Source: Xaviernesmea oryzae (GTDB lineage Bacteria > Pseudomonadota > Alphaproteobacteria > Rhizobiales > Rhizobiaceae). From it: a stretch of 64,000 bases of DNA. The notes under the pieces are model-generated. The model ran no database searches. It had not been told where the DNA came from and saw only the letters and a program-made list of their open reading frames with translations. The first letter of the stretch is position 1; the number at the start of each line of letters is the position of its first letter. This document shows, one piece after another, positions 26,145-34,996 of the stretch. The stretch covers positions 558,001 through 622,000 of the forward strand of contig NZ_FXAF01000002.1 in NCBI RefSeq assembly GCF_900177415.1. Direction: 5' to 3'. The position numbers were made by a program, and so were the translations under genes.

Positions 26145-27981
26145 CGACATACTCCTGACGATGGAATGCACGGGTAGAGGGTCGGTTGGCGCGCAGGGCC
26201 GCCGTGGCGGCCTCATCGACCTTGTTGCCGGCGATCACCACGCCATAGAGACGCTGGGCAGCCTCCGCGCTGACGAAACCGCCGAGCACGTCTTCGAGAA
26301 CGGCATCGAGCTTGCGGTCGTAGGGATGGCCGTAACCGCCGCCCCCGCCGGTCTCCATGCGCAGGATGTCGCCCTTGACCAGCCTGTTGCCGTCGGAGAG
26401 CGGCGCAAGGATGCGTTCATTCTCTTGGCCGGGATTGATGGTCACGCGGCCGGTGCCGCCGCCCATGCCGCCATGGATGCCCCAGGGCGGATTCTTGACG
26501 CTGTCGATGCGCACCGCGAGCATCATGTCTTCCGCCAGGATCTCGTATTCGCGGATGATGCCGCAGCCGCCGCGATATTGGCCGGCGCCGCCGGAATCCT
26601 TGACGATGCCGTAGGTCCTGAGTCGCACCGGATAACCCACTTCCAGGAACTCGACGGGATAATTCTCCTGCGCCACGAAATAGACGGCGTCGATGCCGTC
26701 CGCCTCCGGCCGCGCGCCGTAACCGACGCCGATGCCGTCGGCGAGCAGGAAGCGCTTCAGGTCGCCCGCGTCATCCTTGTAGTTGCCGCGCATGATGGTG
26801 ATGACATAGGCCGAGTTCGAGGCCGGCGCCTTGCCGCCCGCCGTGTTGACGAGACCGTTGAGCGCCGAAAGCACGCGCATGGTGGTCAACCCGCGCATGC
26901 CGAGCGCGGCCGGGAAATTCGGCTGCAGGAAGGACCCTTGCCTCAGCTTCACATCGTCCAGCGCCTGCGGGCCACCGGCATTGCAGACCTGCGCCGGATC
27001 GCCGCCCAGATAATAGAGGCCGAGCGCCATGCCCGGCACGCCGCGGTTCATCAGGAAATTGACCGGACCGGGCGCCTGGTCGTCGGATTGGGTGGCGTCG
27101 AAAATGAACCTGTCCTCGCCGTCCCCCCTCTCGCGGGTCAGCGAGAACCGCATCTTGAACGGACCGTTGCCGTGGCCATCCGTATCGATCGCATCGGTGA
27201 AGCTGTGCGTGCCGTAATCGAAGGTCTCGGCGAGCTTGGCGCGCACCAGCTTGCGGGTGCGGGTGAGCAATTGAGCCAGCGCATCCTCGACGATATCGGC
27301 GCCGAAACGGTCGAGGATTTCCCCGATCCGCTTCACGCCGAGGTCGACGCTCGCCATCAGCGCCCGCATGTCGCCGATGCTCTGTTCGGGAAAGCGGGAA
27401 TTGCGATGGAAGATCGACAGCGTTGCTTCGTTGGTGACGCCCTGGTCGATCAGCTTGGTGACCGGAATGATGATGCCTTCCTGATAGATGTCGGTCGCAT
27501 CGGGGCTGATCGAGCCCGGCCGCATCCCGCCGATATCGGCGAAATGCGCCCAGCTCATCACGAAGGCCGAGCGCTTGCCGTCCTTGAAGACCGGCGCCAG
27601 CAGAACCTGGTCGTTGGAGTGGGAAACGGCGCCGCGCGACCCATAGCAGTCGTTGTACCAGTAGAGATCGCCGGGCTTCATCGTGTCGGCCGGAAAGCTG
27701 TCGAAGACCGGGCCGGTCATGTCGCCGAAGATCGGCACCATGGAGCCGACCGCCATCACGCCGTCGGCATCGAACAAAGCAGTATAAAAGTCCTTCTTTT
27801 CGCGGATGAAGGCGGAAATCGCCGTGCGTTCGAGCAGCGCTTCCATCTCCGACTGGGCGGCGGCGATCGCGCCGCGGATGATTTCGAGCGAAACGGGATC
27901 GCAGGCGGCCCCCTCCCGTTTCGGCGCCCGCAGGGATGCGCCGTCGCTTTCAGGCCCCTTGCTCTCTTGGGGATTGTACAT
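26131..27981 (-). CDS. hyuB: hydantoinase/5-oxoprolinase subunit B
   Basis: A 616-residue subunit B. The family opening DPVSLEIIRGAIAAAQSEME lies near residue 28, followed by LLERTAISAFIREKKDFYTA. FVMSWAHFADIGGMRPGS and the glycine-rich C-terminal GGGGGYGHPYDR are typical. I chose the ATG at 27981, which has GAGGA at 8 bases. An upstream in-frame ATG at 28029 overlaps the stop of the reductase gene (ATGA) and would add 16 residues, so translational coupling from there cannot be excluded. The A and B subunits act as a complex in the cytoplasm. Confidence 0.92.
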   Translation of the reverse strand: MYNPQESKGPESDGASLRAPKREGAACDPVSLEIIRGAIAAAQSEMEALLERTAISAFIREKKDFYTALFDADGVMAVGSMVPIFGDMTGPVFDSFPADTMKPGDLYWYNDCYGSRGAVSHSNDQVLLAPVFKDGKRSAFVMSWAHFADIGGMRPGSISPDATDIYQEGIIIPVTKLIDQGVTNEATLSIFHRNSRFPEQSIGDMRALMASVDLGVKRIGEILDRFGADIVEDALAQLLTRTRKLVRAKLAETFDYGTHSFTDAIDTDGHGNGPFKMRFSLTRERGDGEDRFIFDATQSDDQAPGPVNFLMNRGVPGMALGLYYLGGDPAQVCNAGGPQALDDVKLRQGSFLQPNFPAALGMRGLTTMRVLSALNGLVNTAGGKAPASNSAYVITIMRGNYKDDAGDLKRFLLADGIGVGYGARPEADGIDAVYFVAQENYPVEFLEVGYPVRLRTYGIVKDSGGAGQYRGGCGIIREYEILAEDMMLAVRIDSVKNPPWGIHGGMGGGTGRVTINPGQENERILAPLSDGNRLVKGDILRMETGGGGGYGHPYDRKLDAVLEDVLGGFVSAEAAQRLYGVVIAGNKVDEAATAALRANRPSTRAFHRQEYVDVLA

Positions 27982-28025
27982 GCTGGAATCCTCGATGGAT
28001 GAAATGGAATGGAAAGATCGGGAGC

Positions 28026-29033
28026 TCATGGCCGGCCCCCGATCAGGACGACGACATTGCCGAGGCTGCCGCGCTCTACGCGCTCATGAGCCCCGGCGAT
28101 GTCGTGAAGCGGAAATGTCGCGCCGATCGCGACCTTGAGTTTGCCGGCATCGGCCAGCTCGGCGATCATCTTCTCGCCGGCCAGCCGCTGAGCCTCGGGG
28201 ATCAGGAAGCCCTGGATGAAGCGCAGGTTGGCGCCCTTGCTGGCAAAAGCGTAGTAGGGAAGCGTCGGCGTCGGATTGCTGCTCGACGAATAGGAAGCGA
28301 CCGTGCCGTTGCGCTTCAGGACGGCCGCATCAAGCTCCAGATTGGCGCCGAAATCCACCTCGACGATGCGATCGACGCCCGCGCCTTCCGTCAGCTCGAG
28401 AACCCGCGCCGTGACATCTTCCCTTTTGCGGTCGATGGTCGCGAAAGCGCCGGCATCCATCACATGCGCGGCCGCTTCGGGATTGCTCACCGTGCCGATC
28501 ACCCGCGCGCCGCCGGCAACCGCCATCTGCACGGCAAAATGCCCGACGGCGCCGGCCGCACCGTTGACGAAGACCGTCTGGCCGGCGACAAGACCGTCCG
28601 CGAAGACGGCGCGGTAGGCGGTCATGGCGGGCACGCCGAGATTGGCGCCCTCGGCATAGCTCAGGCTGTCCGCCAGCCTTACCGCCTGATGCGCGGCGAT
28701 GGCGATGAATTCGGCCGCGGTGCCGAAGGCGCGGCCCGCCTCGCCGTATCCGCCTTGCGCATTCCACATCCAGACCCGCTCGCCCACACGGGAGGGATCA
28801 ACGCCCTCACCGACCGAGACGATCTCCCCTGCCCCGTCCGTATGCGGAATGACCAGCGGATGATCGAGCCCCATGCCGCGCCAGCCGGCGCGGCGCTTCA
28901 CGTCGGCGGGGTTGATACCCGAGGCGTGAACCCGCACCAGCACGTCGCCGGGGCCTGCGACCGGCGCAGCCATTTCGCCAACGGAGAGAACTTCCGCGGC
29001 GGGACCGGTACGTGTGTAGGTGGCAGCTAACAT
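28026..29033 (-). CDS. NADPH:quinone reductase-like zinc-independent MDR oxidoreductase
   Basis: A 335-residue medium-chain reductase of the quinone oxidoreductase (zeta-crystallin) type. It has VRVHASGINPADVKRRAGW at the N-terminal domain and the nucleotide-binding FVNGAAGAVGHFAVQMAVAG. The structural zinc cysteines of alcohol dehydrogenases are absent. GGAGG precedes the ATG. It lies 12 bases after the ABC ATPase gene, in the middle of the peptide/hydantoin operon. It may detoxify or reduce an enone released during catabolism, but no substrate can be named. Confidence 0.88.
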   Translation of the reverse strand: MLAATYTRTGPAAEVLSVGEMAAPVAGPGDVLVRVHASGINPADVKRRAGWRGMGLDHPLVIPHTDGAGEIVSVGEGVDPSRVGERVWMWNAQGGYGEAGRAFGTAAEFIAIAAHQAVRLADSLSYAEGANLGVPAMTAYRAVFADGLVAGQTVFVNGAAGAVGHFAVQMAVAGGARVIGTVSNPEAAAHVMDAGAFATIDRKREDVTARVLELTEGAGVDRIVEVDFGANLELDAAVLKRNGTVASYSSSSNPTPTLPYYAFASKGANLRFIQGFLIPEAQRLAGEKMIAELADAGKLKVAIGATFPLHDIAGAHERVERGSLGNVVVLIGGRP

Positions 29034-29045
29034 CGAAACCTCCGC

Positions 29046-30035
29046 TCAGAACAGATGACAGGCGACGGTACGCGTGCCGACCTGCCGCGGCTGCGGCACT
29101 TCCGCCGCGCAGCGCGCATGCGCCGACGGACACCGGTCGCGGAAGACGCAGCCGGAGGGCGGGTTGCGCGGATCCGGCGCACCGCGGCCGATCGGCAGCG
29201 GATCGTGGCTCTGGTCGGGATTGGGCACCGGCACCGCGGCGACCAGCGCCTTCGTGTAGGGATGCAACGGCTGATGGACGATATCCTCGGTCGGTCCGTC
29301 CTCCATGATGCGGCCGAGATACATGACGATCGTCCGCTCGCAGACGTAACGCACCAAAGCCAGATCGTGGCTGATATAGATGGCGGTCAGCCCCAGCCGG
29401 TCGCGCACGTCGCGGAAGACGTTGAGCACCCCTGCCCGGACGGAAACGTCGAGCATGGAGACCGGCTCGTCGGCCACGACGAATTCCGGCTGCAGGATCA
29501 GCGCCCGCGCCATGACGACCCGCTGCAGCTGGCCGCCCGAAAGCTGGTGCGGATAACGGTCGAGAAACTGCGCCGGCTCGGGCAGGCGGACGAGTTCGAG
29601 CGCCTTGATGATGCGGCCTTCCCGCTCACCGCGCGGGATGCCCGCATTCTCCAGCGGCTCGGAGAGCGTCGCGCGGATGCTGAAGCGCGGGTTGATCGCG
29701 TCGAACGGATTCTGGAAAATGAGCTGCGCCCTGGAGCGGAACGTCTTCAACCCCTTGCGCTGGACCTTGCCCAGTTCCTCGCCGTCGAAATGGATCGAAC
29801 CGCCGGTGGTTTCTTCGAGCTTCAGCAGCAATCGGCCCATCGATGTCTTGCCGCAGCCGGATTCGCCGAGCAGCCCGACGCTTTCGCCGCGGCGGATGTC
29901 GAAGGTGACGCCGTCGACCGCCTTCACGACCGTCGACTTGCCGCGCATCGCGGCGAAGGCGCCGCCGACACGGTAATGCAGCCTGGCATCGTGCACGGAG
30001 ACGAGAACGTCGGTTTTCCTGGTCGCTATATTCAT
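29046..30035 (-). CDS. oligopeptide ABC transporter ATP-binding protein (DppF/OppF-like)
   Basis: A 329-residue ATPase. Walker A is GLLGESGCGKTSMG, the signature is LSGGQLQRVVMARAL, and Walker B is FVVADEPVSMLD. The C-terminal oligopeptide-transporter extension carries cysteines in GCVFRDRCPSAHARC, the iron-sulfur-like cluster motif of Dpp/Opp ATPases. It overlaps the stop of the partner ATPase gene by four bases (30032-30035). Confidence 0.94.
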   Translation of the reverse strand: MNIATRKTDVLVSVHDARLHYRVGGAFAAMRGKSTVVKAVDGVTFDIRRGESVGLLGESGCGKTSMGRLLLKLEETTGGSIHFDGEELGKVQRKGLKTFRSRAQLIFQNPFDAINPRFSIRATLSEPLENAGIPRGEREGRIIKALELVRLPEPAQFLDRYPHQLSGGQLQRVVMARALILQPEFVVADEPVSMLDVSVRAGVLNVFRDVRDRLGLTAIYISHDLALVRYVCERTIVMYLGRIMEDGPTEDIVHQPLHPYTKALVAAVPVPNPDQSHDPLPIGRGAPDPRNPPSGCVFRDRCPSAHARCAAEVPQPRQVGTRTVACHLF

Positions 30036-31048
30036 GCGCGGGCCATCCAGGTCTCCGTCTTGGCGGCTTCGATGCGTAAGGCTGCGCTTTCGGATGCGCG
30101 ATGGCAGAGCACCGGATGCCCCGGCGCCACATCGACGACCGGCGGCTCCGAGCCGCAGAGATCGAGCGCGAAGGGACAGCGCGGCTTGAACCGGCAGCCG
30201 GTGGGCGGATTTGCGAGGTTCGGCGGCGCACCCTCGATCGGCGTCAGCACGCCGGAAGCTGCGCCCTGCAGGTCCGGGAAGGCATTGCGCAGGCCCATCG
30301 TGTAAGGATGCGACGGCGCGGTCAGCGCCGCCTGCATGCTGCCCGACTCCGCCACCTTGCCGGCATACATGACGACGGTTCGGTCGCAGATATAGGCGAC
30401 GACGGAGATATCGTGCGTCACGAGGATGACCGACAGGCCGAGCCGCGTCTGCAGCTCCTTGAGCTGGTCGAGGATCTGCCGCTGCACGATGACGTCGAGC
30501 GCCGTGACAGGCTCGTCGGCGATGATCAGCTTCGGGTCGAGCGCAAGGGCGAGCGCGATCGCCACCCGCTGGCGCATGCCGCCGGAAAACTGGTGCGGGT
30601 AATCGGTCAGCCGGCCCGGATCGATGCCGACCATGTCGAACAGCTCTTCGGAACGCTTGCGCGCCTGGGCCCTGCTCATGCCGCCGCGACGCCGCAGCAC
30701 TTCGCCGAGCTGGTATTCGACCGTGTAGACCGGATCGAGCGAGTTCATGGCGCTCTGCGGGATGAAGGCGATGTCGCGCCAGCGCAGCGCATTCATCTCC
30801 TTCTCCGGTATCCTCGCGAGGTCCTTGCCGTTAAACAGGATCTGCCCGCCGGAGATCGTCGCATTGTCGGCGATCACCCGCGTCAGCGCCCGGGCGACGG
30901 TGGTCTTGCCGCAGCCGGATTCGCCGACAAGGCCGGTGATCGAACCCTTCGGAATGTCGAAGCTCGCGCCATCCACCGCATGGACGAAATTGCGCCCCAC
31001 CTGATAGCTGACGCGTAAATTCCTGACGGAAAGAAAGGCTTCTGTCAT
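30032..31048 (-). CDS. oligopeptide ABC transporter ATP-binding protein (DppD/OppD-like)
   Basis: A 338-residue ATPase pairing with the DppF-like protein. Walker A is GLVGESGCGKTTVA, the signature is FSGGMRQRVAIALAL, and Walker B is LIIADEPVTALD. The C-terminal extension has GCRFKPRCPFALDLC. Its ATG lies 4 bases after the stop of the DppC-like permease gene, consistent with one polycistronic message. Confidence 0.94.
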   Translation of the reverse strand: MTEAFLSVRNLRVSYQVGRNFVHAVDGASFDIPKGSITGLVGESGCGKTTVARALTRVIADNATISGGQILFNGKDLARIPEKEMNALRWRDIAFIPQSAMNSLDPVYTVEYQLGEVLRRRGGMSRAQARKRSEELFDMVGIDPGRLTDYPHQFSGGMRQRVAIALALALDPKLIIADEPVTALDVIVQRQILDQLKELQTRLGLSVILVTHDISVVAYICDRTVVMYAGKVAESGSMQAALTAPSHPYTMGLRNAFPDLQGAASGVLTPIEGAPPNLANPPTGCRFKPRCPFALDLCGSEPPVVDVAPGHPVLCHRASESAALRIEAAKTETWMARA

Positions 31049-31052
31049 CGGT

Positions 31053-31973
31053 TCAACTTCGGGAAAAGGATGTTTTCATAACCGCGGTGATGAAGAAGCC
31101 CGCGCTGACGACGAGGATGATGCAGACGCCCGGCGGCACGAACCAGTAATAGGCCTGCTTGGCGAGCGCCTGGCTCGCGAACGCGTCCTGCAGCATGTAG
31201 CCCCAGCTGATCGAATCCGGATCGCCGAAGCCGAGGAAGCTGATAGAGGCCTCGGTGAGGATCGCCCAGCCGATCGCGATCGATCCGTAGAGGAAGGAAA
31301 GCGGCAGGATGTTCGGCGCGATATGGCGCAGGATGATCTTGAAATCGGAAGAGCCCGCCACCCGCGCCGCCTCGACATAGCCGCGGGTCCTGAGCGTCAG
31401 CACCTGGCTGCGGATGACGCGGGCGGTATCGCGCCAGAGCACCAGCGCCATGGCGATGACGACGTTCCAGATCGAAGGCTGCAGGAAGGCTGCGAGCACG
31501 ATGACGAAAGGCAGGAACGGGATGCCGAAGGCGATGTCGGCGAGCCGCATCAGCACCGCATCCACCCAGCGGCCGAAGTAGCCGGCGACGAGCCCGATGA
31601 TCGAGCCGATCAGCGCCACCATGAAGGCGGCGGTCACGCCGATCAGAAGCGCCGAGCGGCTGCCGTAGACGAGCTGCGAGAAGATGTCCCGGCCGAGGCT
31701 GGTGGTTCCCATCAGGAAACCGTCCTGCCCCGGCCGAAGGTCCGCCGCCAGATCGTAGGAGGGCGTGTAGAGGATCTCGGTCGGGTCGTGCGTGGCGATC
31801 TGATCGGCAAACACCGCCGCCACGACGAAGACGAGATAGATGACGAGGCCGGCCACCGCGAACGGATCGTTGACCGGCAGCTTCAGCGCCTGGAAAATCC
31901 GGACGACGATATGGGGTCTTCTTATACCCGCGGTCTTGGAAATGGTGCTCTTGGGAATGGCGATCTCAGGCAT
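31053..31973 (-). CDS. oligopeptide ABC transporter permease (DppC-like)
   Basis: A 306-residue permease with an N-terminal cytoplasmic tail, the OppC_N-type helix (FAVAGLVIYLVFVVAAVFAD) and further helices after the periplasmic segment GTTSLGRDIFSQLVYGSR. The EAA loop is EAARVAGSSDFKIILRHIAP. It overlaps the end of the DppB-like gene by 8 bases. Confidence 0.93.
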   Translation of the reverse strand: MPEIAIPKSTISKTAGIRRPHIVVRIFQALKLPVNDPFAVAGLVIYLVFVVAAVFADQIATHDPTEILYTPSYDLAADLRPGQDGFLMGTTSLGRDIFSQLVYGSRSALLIGVTAAFMVALIGSIIGLVAGYFGRWVDAVLMRLADIAFGIPFLPFVIVLAAFLQPSIWNVVIAMALVLWRDTARVIRSQVLTLRTRGYVEAARVAGSSDFKIILRHIAPNILPLSFLYGSIAIGWAILTEASISFLGFGDPDSISWGYMLQDAFASQALAKQAYYWFVPPGVCIILVVSAGFFITAVMKTSFSRS

Positions 31974-32943
31974 GCGAGACCCTCGGATCGAGAATGGCGT
32001 AAAGCATGTCTGCCAGCAGGTTCATCAGGATCACGACGAGCGCGATCATCAGGAAGGCGCCCTGCGCCAGCGGATAGTCGGAGGCGGCGACCGCATTCAC
32101 CAGCTCGCGGCCGAGGCCGGGCCAGGAGAAGACCGATTCCACCACGACATTGCCCTGGAGCTGGTAGCCGACGGCGATCGCAAACGAGGTCATGACCGGC
32201 AGCAGCGCGTTGCGCGCCGCGTGGCGCACCACCACCGTCCAGTTCGAAAGCCCCTTGATGCGGGCCATGGTGACGAAGTCCTCCTTCATCACGTCCAGCA
32301 TGTTGGAACGCATCAGGAGGAGCGGCAGGCCCTGACTGTAGATCGCGAGCGTCGCGGCCGGCAGGACCAGATGCGCAAGGAAGTCGCGCGACGTATAGAG
32401 GTCGAGCAGGCCCGAATATTCCGCGCCGGGATCGCGCGTGCCGCCCGCCGGAAACCAGCCGAGCGAGAAGGAGAAGATCGCCAGGAGCACCATGCCGAGC
32501 CAGAATTCCGGCATGGCGCGGGTCGTCAGCACCATCGGGATGGCCGCCTGCTCCACCCAGCTTCCGCGCCGCCAGGCGAGATAGGCGCCGGCCAGGATGC
32601 CGAATGCATAGGCGATGATCAAAGAGGAGAAAGTCAGGATCAGCGTGTTCGGCAGCAGGATCCAGATACGCTGGCCGACCGGCTCGCGATAGCGGAAGCT
32701 CTGGCCGAGTTCGCCCTGCAGGAGATTGCCGAGATAGATCAGGTATTGCTGCCAGAGCGGCTTGTCGAGGCCGAACTGGGCCATGAGCTGCTGTTGCTGC
32801 TCCAGCGTGAAGGTCGGGTCGATATAGGCGGCCATCGGATTGCCCGGCATCAGCCGGAACATCAGGAAGAGGATGGTCACCACCGCCCACAGGACAAGAG
32901 CGAGCTGCAGCAGCCTGCTGCCCACGGCCTTGAAATTGCTCAT
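31966..32943 (-). CDS. oligopeptide ABC transporter permease (DppB-like)
   Basis: A 325-residue permease. The first helix is LLQLALVLWAVVTILFLMFR, followed by the periplasmic segment MPGNPMAAYIDPTF typical of DppB. The EAA-type loop, VMKEDFVTMARIKGLSNWTV, lies in the second half. It is the first permease gene after the binding-protein gene, from which it is separated by 118 bases containing a strong hairpin. Confidence 0.93.
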   Translation of the reverse strand: MSNFKAVGSRLLQLALVLWAVVTILFLMFRLMPGNPMAAYIDPTFTLEQQQQLMAQFGLDKPLWQQYLIYLGNLLQGELGQSFRYREPVGQRIWILLPNTLILTFSSLIIAYAFGILAGAYLAWRRGSWVEQAAIPMVLTTRAMPEFWLGMVLLAIFSFSLGWFPAGGTRDPGAEYSGLLDLYTSRDFLAHLVLPAATLAIYSQGLPLLLMRSNMLDVMKEDFVTMARIKGLSNWTVVVRHAARNALLPVMTSFAIAVGYQLQGNVVVESVFSWPGLGRELVNAVAASDYPLAQGAFLMIALVVILMNLLADMLYAILDPRVSHA

Positions 32944-33021
32944 CTGAAAAAATCCTTCTCTTGGCTCGACCCCCTTCGCGCGAAACGAGAGGAGAAGCCG
33001 ATGTCAAGCGTCGGGAAAAGA

Positions 33022-33055
33022 GGGAGGCGGCGACGGGAGGAGCCCGCCGCCTCCC
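33022..33055. terminator. GC-rich hairpin after the binding-protein gene
   Basis: GGGAGGCGGC (33022-33031) and GCCGCCTCCC (33046-33055) form a perfect 10-bp stem around a 14-base loop. It lies between the binding-protein stop and the permease start, inside the operon, and no T run follows. The position is that of mRNA-protecting or partial attenuation hairpins that raise binding-protein levels relative to the membrane parts. Confidence 0.7.
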
Positions 33056-33061
33056 GAAGGA

Positions 33062-34714
33062 TCACTTGGCGGCGACGGTTTCCTTGCTGTCGCCCGGATA
33101 GTGGAGCTTGCCGCCTTCCAGCGTGTAGCCCGCATCCTTCAAGGTCTTCGCCGCGATGGCCTGGCCTGCCTTGAAGTTTTCAACGACCGACTTGTCGTGC
33201 CAGAACTCGAGCGCCGGAGAGACGATGGAATTCGAGGCGACCGCGAAACCGCGATAGGCGGCCTTGACGATCAGCTGGCGGTCGACCGCTTCCGAAAGCG
33301 CCCGGCGGAAGGCGGGGTCGTTGAAGGGCGGCCGGCGTTCATTGAAGGCGATGTAGCGGAAGCCCATGTCGACCGTCGAGACGACTTCCAGATCGCCGTC
33401 CTGCTGGGCTGCGTTGACCAGCACCTGCGGATCGCCGGTGAACTCGCCCATGAAGTTGACCTCACCCGAACGCAGCATGCCGAGGGCTGCTTCCGCATTC
33501 GGAACGATGCGCAGGATCCAGCGGTCCACCTTCGGCGGATTGAAGTGATCCTTGTTCGCGGCAAGCGTGACGGACTCGTTCTTCGCCCAGCTGACGAACT
33601 TGAACGGGCCGGAGCCGATCGGCATCTGCTCCTGGTAGCTTTCCGCCGTTTCCGGCTTGGCGGCGAGGTCCTTCAGGATCGGTTCCCAGACATGCTTCGG
33701 GATCAGGTTGATCTTGGCAAGGCTGGAGGTGACGAAGGAGGCGGCCGGCTTCTTCAGCTTGAAGGTGATCACGTCGCCATCGATGGCGATCGAGTCGATA
33801 TTGGTGGCGAAGGGCTTGTACATCGGCGCTTCTCCGCCGACGGCCGCTTCGAAGGAGAACTTGACGTCGTCCGGTGTCACCGGCTGGCCGTCATGCCACT
33901 TCAGGCCGGATTTCAGCTTCACGTCGACCGTGGTCGCATCCTTCCAGGTGAAGCTCTCGGCCGCCCACGGCTTCGGCAGGCCGTCCGGGCCGACGCGTAG
34001 CAGGCGGTCCCAGACGAGTTCGGTGATCCAGCTGTCGACACTTCCCGAGATATAGAGCGGGTTGATCGACTTGATATTGTCGGAGGAGTTGATGATCAGG
34101 TCCTTCTTGGCGCCGGCCGGCTCGATGCCCAGGAAGGTCCAGGTGTTGCGGATGCCGATGCCGCTCTGGTTGACGACCGATTCCGGCTTCCAGACGGTCT
34201 TGTCGAAGGCGAAGGTCGACTTCGGATGCACCAGCATCATGTAGGGCTGGTCCTTGCTGAGGATCTCCTGCGCCTTGTAGACGAGCGCCTTGCGCTTTTC
34301 CGGATCGATCTCGCCGCGCTGCGCCTCGGCAGTCGCGTCGTAATCCTTGTTCAGGTAGCCCGCGAAATTATAGCCGTTCTCCGCGGTCGAGGAATGGAAG
34401 AGGTTGAAGATGAGTTCGTCGGGGTCGGAGCGCTCGGGACGGCCGACCATCTGCCAGGCGGTCGAGTCCCAGTCGTTGCGCTTGTACCAGACGACATCGG
34501 ACATCTGTTCCCACGGCATCGCCTTGACCTCGACGTCGAGACCGAGCTTGCGCCATTCCTGGGCAATGAGCTGGACGGACTGGAATTCCGCCTGCTGGCC
34601 GGCCTGCGGACGGCTCAGGAGGGTGATCTTGCGGATCGGATCGCCGGCCCAGGCGGGCAGAGCGACGGCTGTCACCACAAGCGCTGCAAATGCACTTTTC
34701 AACACGGACTTCAT
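33062..34714 (-). CDS. oligopeptide ABC transporter substrate-binding protein, apparently circularly permuted
   Basis: A 550-residue exported protein with a Sec signal peptide (MKSVLKSAFAALVVTAVALP, then AWA). It belongs to solute-binding family 5, but the parts appear in swapped order. Residues about 27-200 carry what is normally the C-terminal third: IAQEWRKLGLDVEVKAMPW, then NFAGYLNKDYDATAEAQRGE, then KALVYKAQEILSKDQPYMML. Residues about 215-550 then carry the normal N-terminal portion: SDNIKSINPLYISGSVDSW, LRVGPDGLPKPWAAESFTW, SGLKWHDGQPVTPDDVKFSF. The chain ends after AIAAKTLKDAGYTLEGGKL, where usual members continue into the first segment. The start at 34714 has AGAGGAGA upstream. It heads the importer operon. 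Confidence 0.9.
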   Translation of the reverse strand: MKSVLKSAFAALVVTAVALPAWAGDPIRKITLLSRPQAGQQAEFQSVQLIAQEWRKLGLDVEVKAMPWEQMSDVVWYKRNDWDSTAWQMVGRPERSDPDELIFNLFHSSTAENGYNFAGYLNKDYDATAEAQRGEIDPEKRKALVYKAQEILSKDQPYMMLVHPKSTFAFDKTVWKPESVVNQSGIGIRNTWTFLGIEPAGAKKDLIINSSDNIKSINPLYISGSVDSWITELVWDRLLRVGPDGLPKPWAAESFTWKDATTVDVKLKSGLKWHDGQPVTPDDVKFSFEAAVGGEAPMYKPFATNIDSIAIDGDVITFKLKKPAASFVTSSLAKINLIPKHVWEPILKDLAAKPETAESYQEQMPIGSGPFKFVSWAKNESVTLAANKDHFNPPKVDRWILRIVPNAEAALGMLRSGEVNFMGEFTGDPQVLVNAAQQDGDLEVVSTVDMGFRYIAFNERRPPFNDPAFRRALSEAVDRQLIVKAAYRGFAVASNSIVSPALEFWHDKSVVENFKAGQAIAAKTLKDAGYTLEGGKLHYPGDSKETVAAK

Positions 34715-34886
34715 TGTCGTTCTCCTCTGAATAGTTTGACTATTCTCTTTGTTGGCAAAGGGTTGGCTCCCTTGCTTTTGCGAATTCCGAAATCTCTCTC
34801 CGGCACGCATCGCACGCACCGGAAAACGGCCTTCAATCCACAGCTTCATCGCCGAACGCCGGAAGCGATTGCATCGCAGCGCGCAA

Positions 34887-34912
34887 TGTTTTATTCTGTG
34901 AAACATCGTTTC
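34887..34912 (+). promoter_or_regulatory. predicted IclR operator in the dpp/iclR intergenic region
   Basis: A 26-base motif starts with TGTTTTATT and ends with the palindrome GAAAC-ATC-GTTTC (34900-34912). The same motif occurs on the opposite strand at 36153-36178, differing only in a short internal spacer. Here it lies 85 bases before the IclR start and 173 bases before the binding-protein start, so it can control both divergent genes. The rest of the 282-base gap shows no gene. Confidence 0.75.
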
Positions 34913-34996
34913 GCATTGCAAACGAGTAAATCACATTCCCAGAAGATTGCAAGAAGCTTCAAGCAATCCATGTTGAGACGACGGAGGACGCATCCG

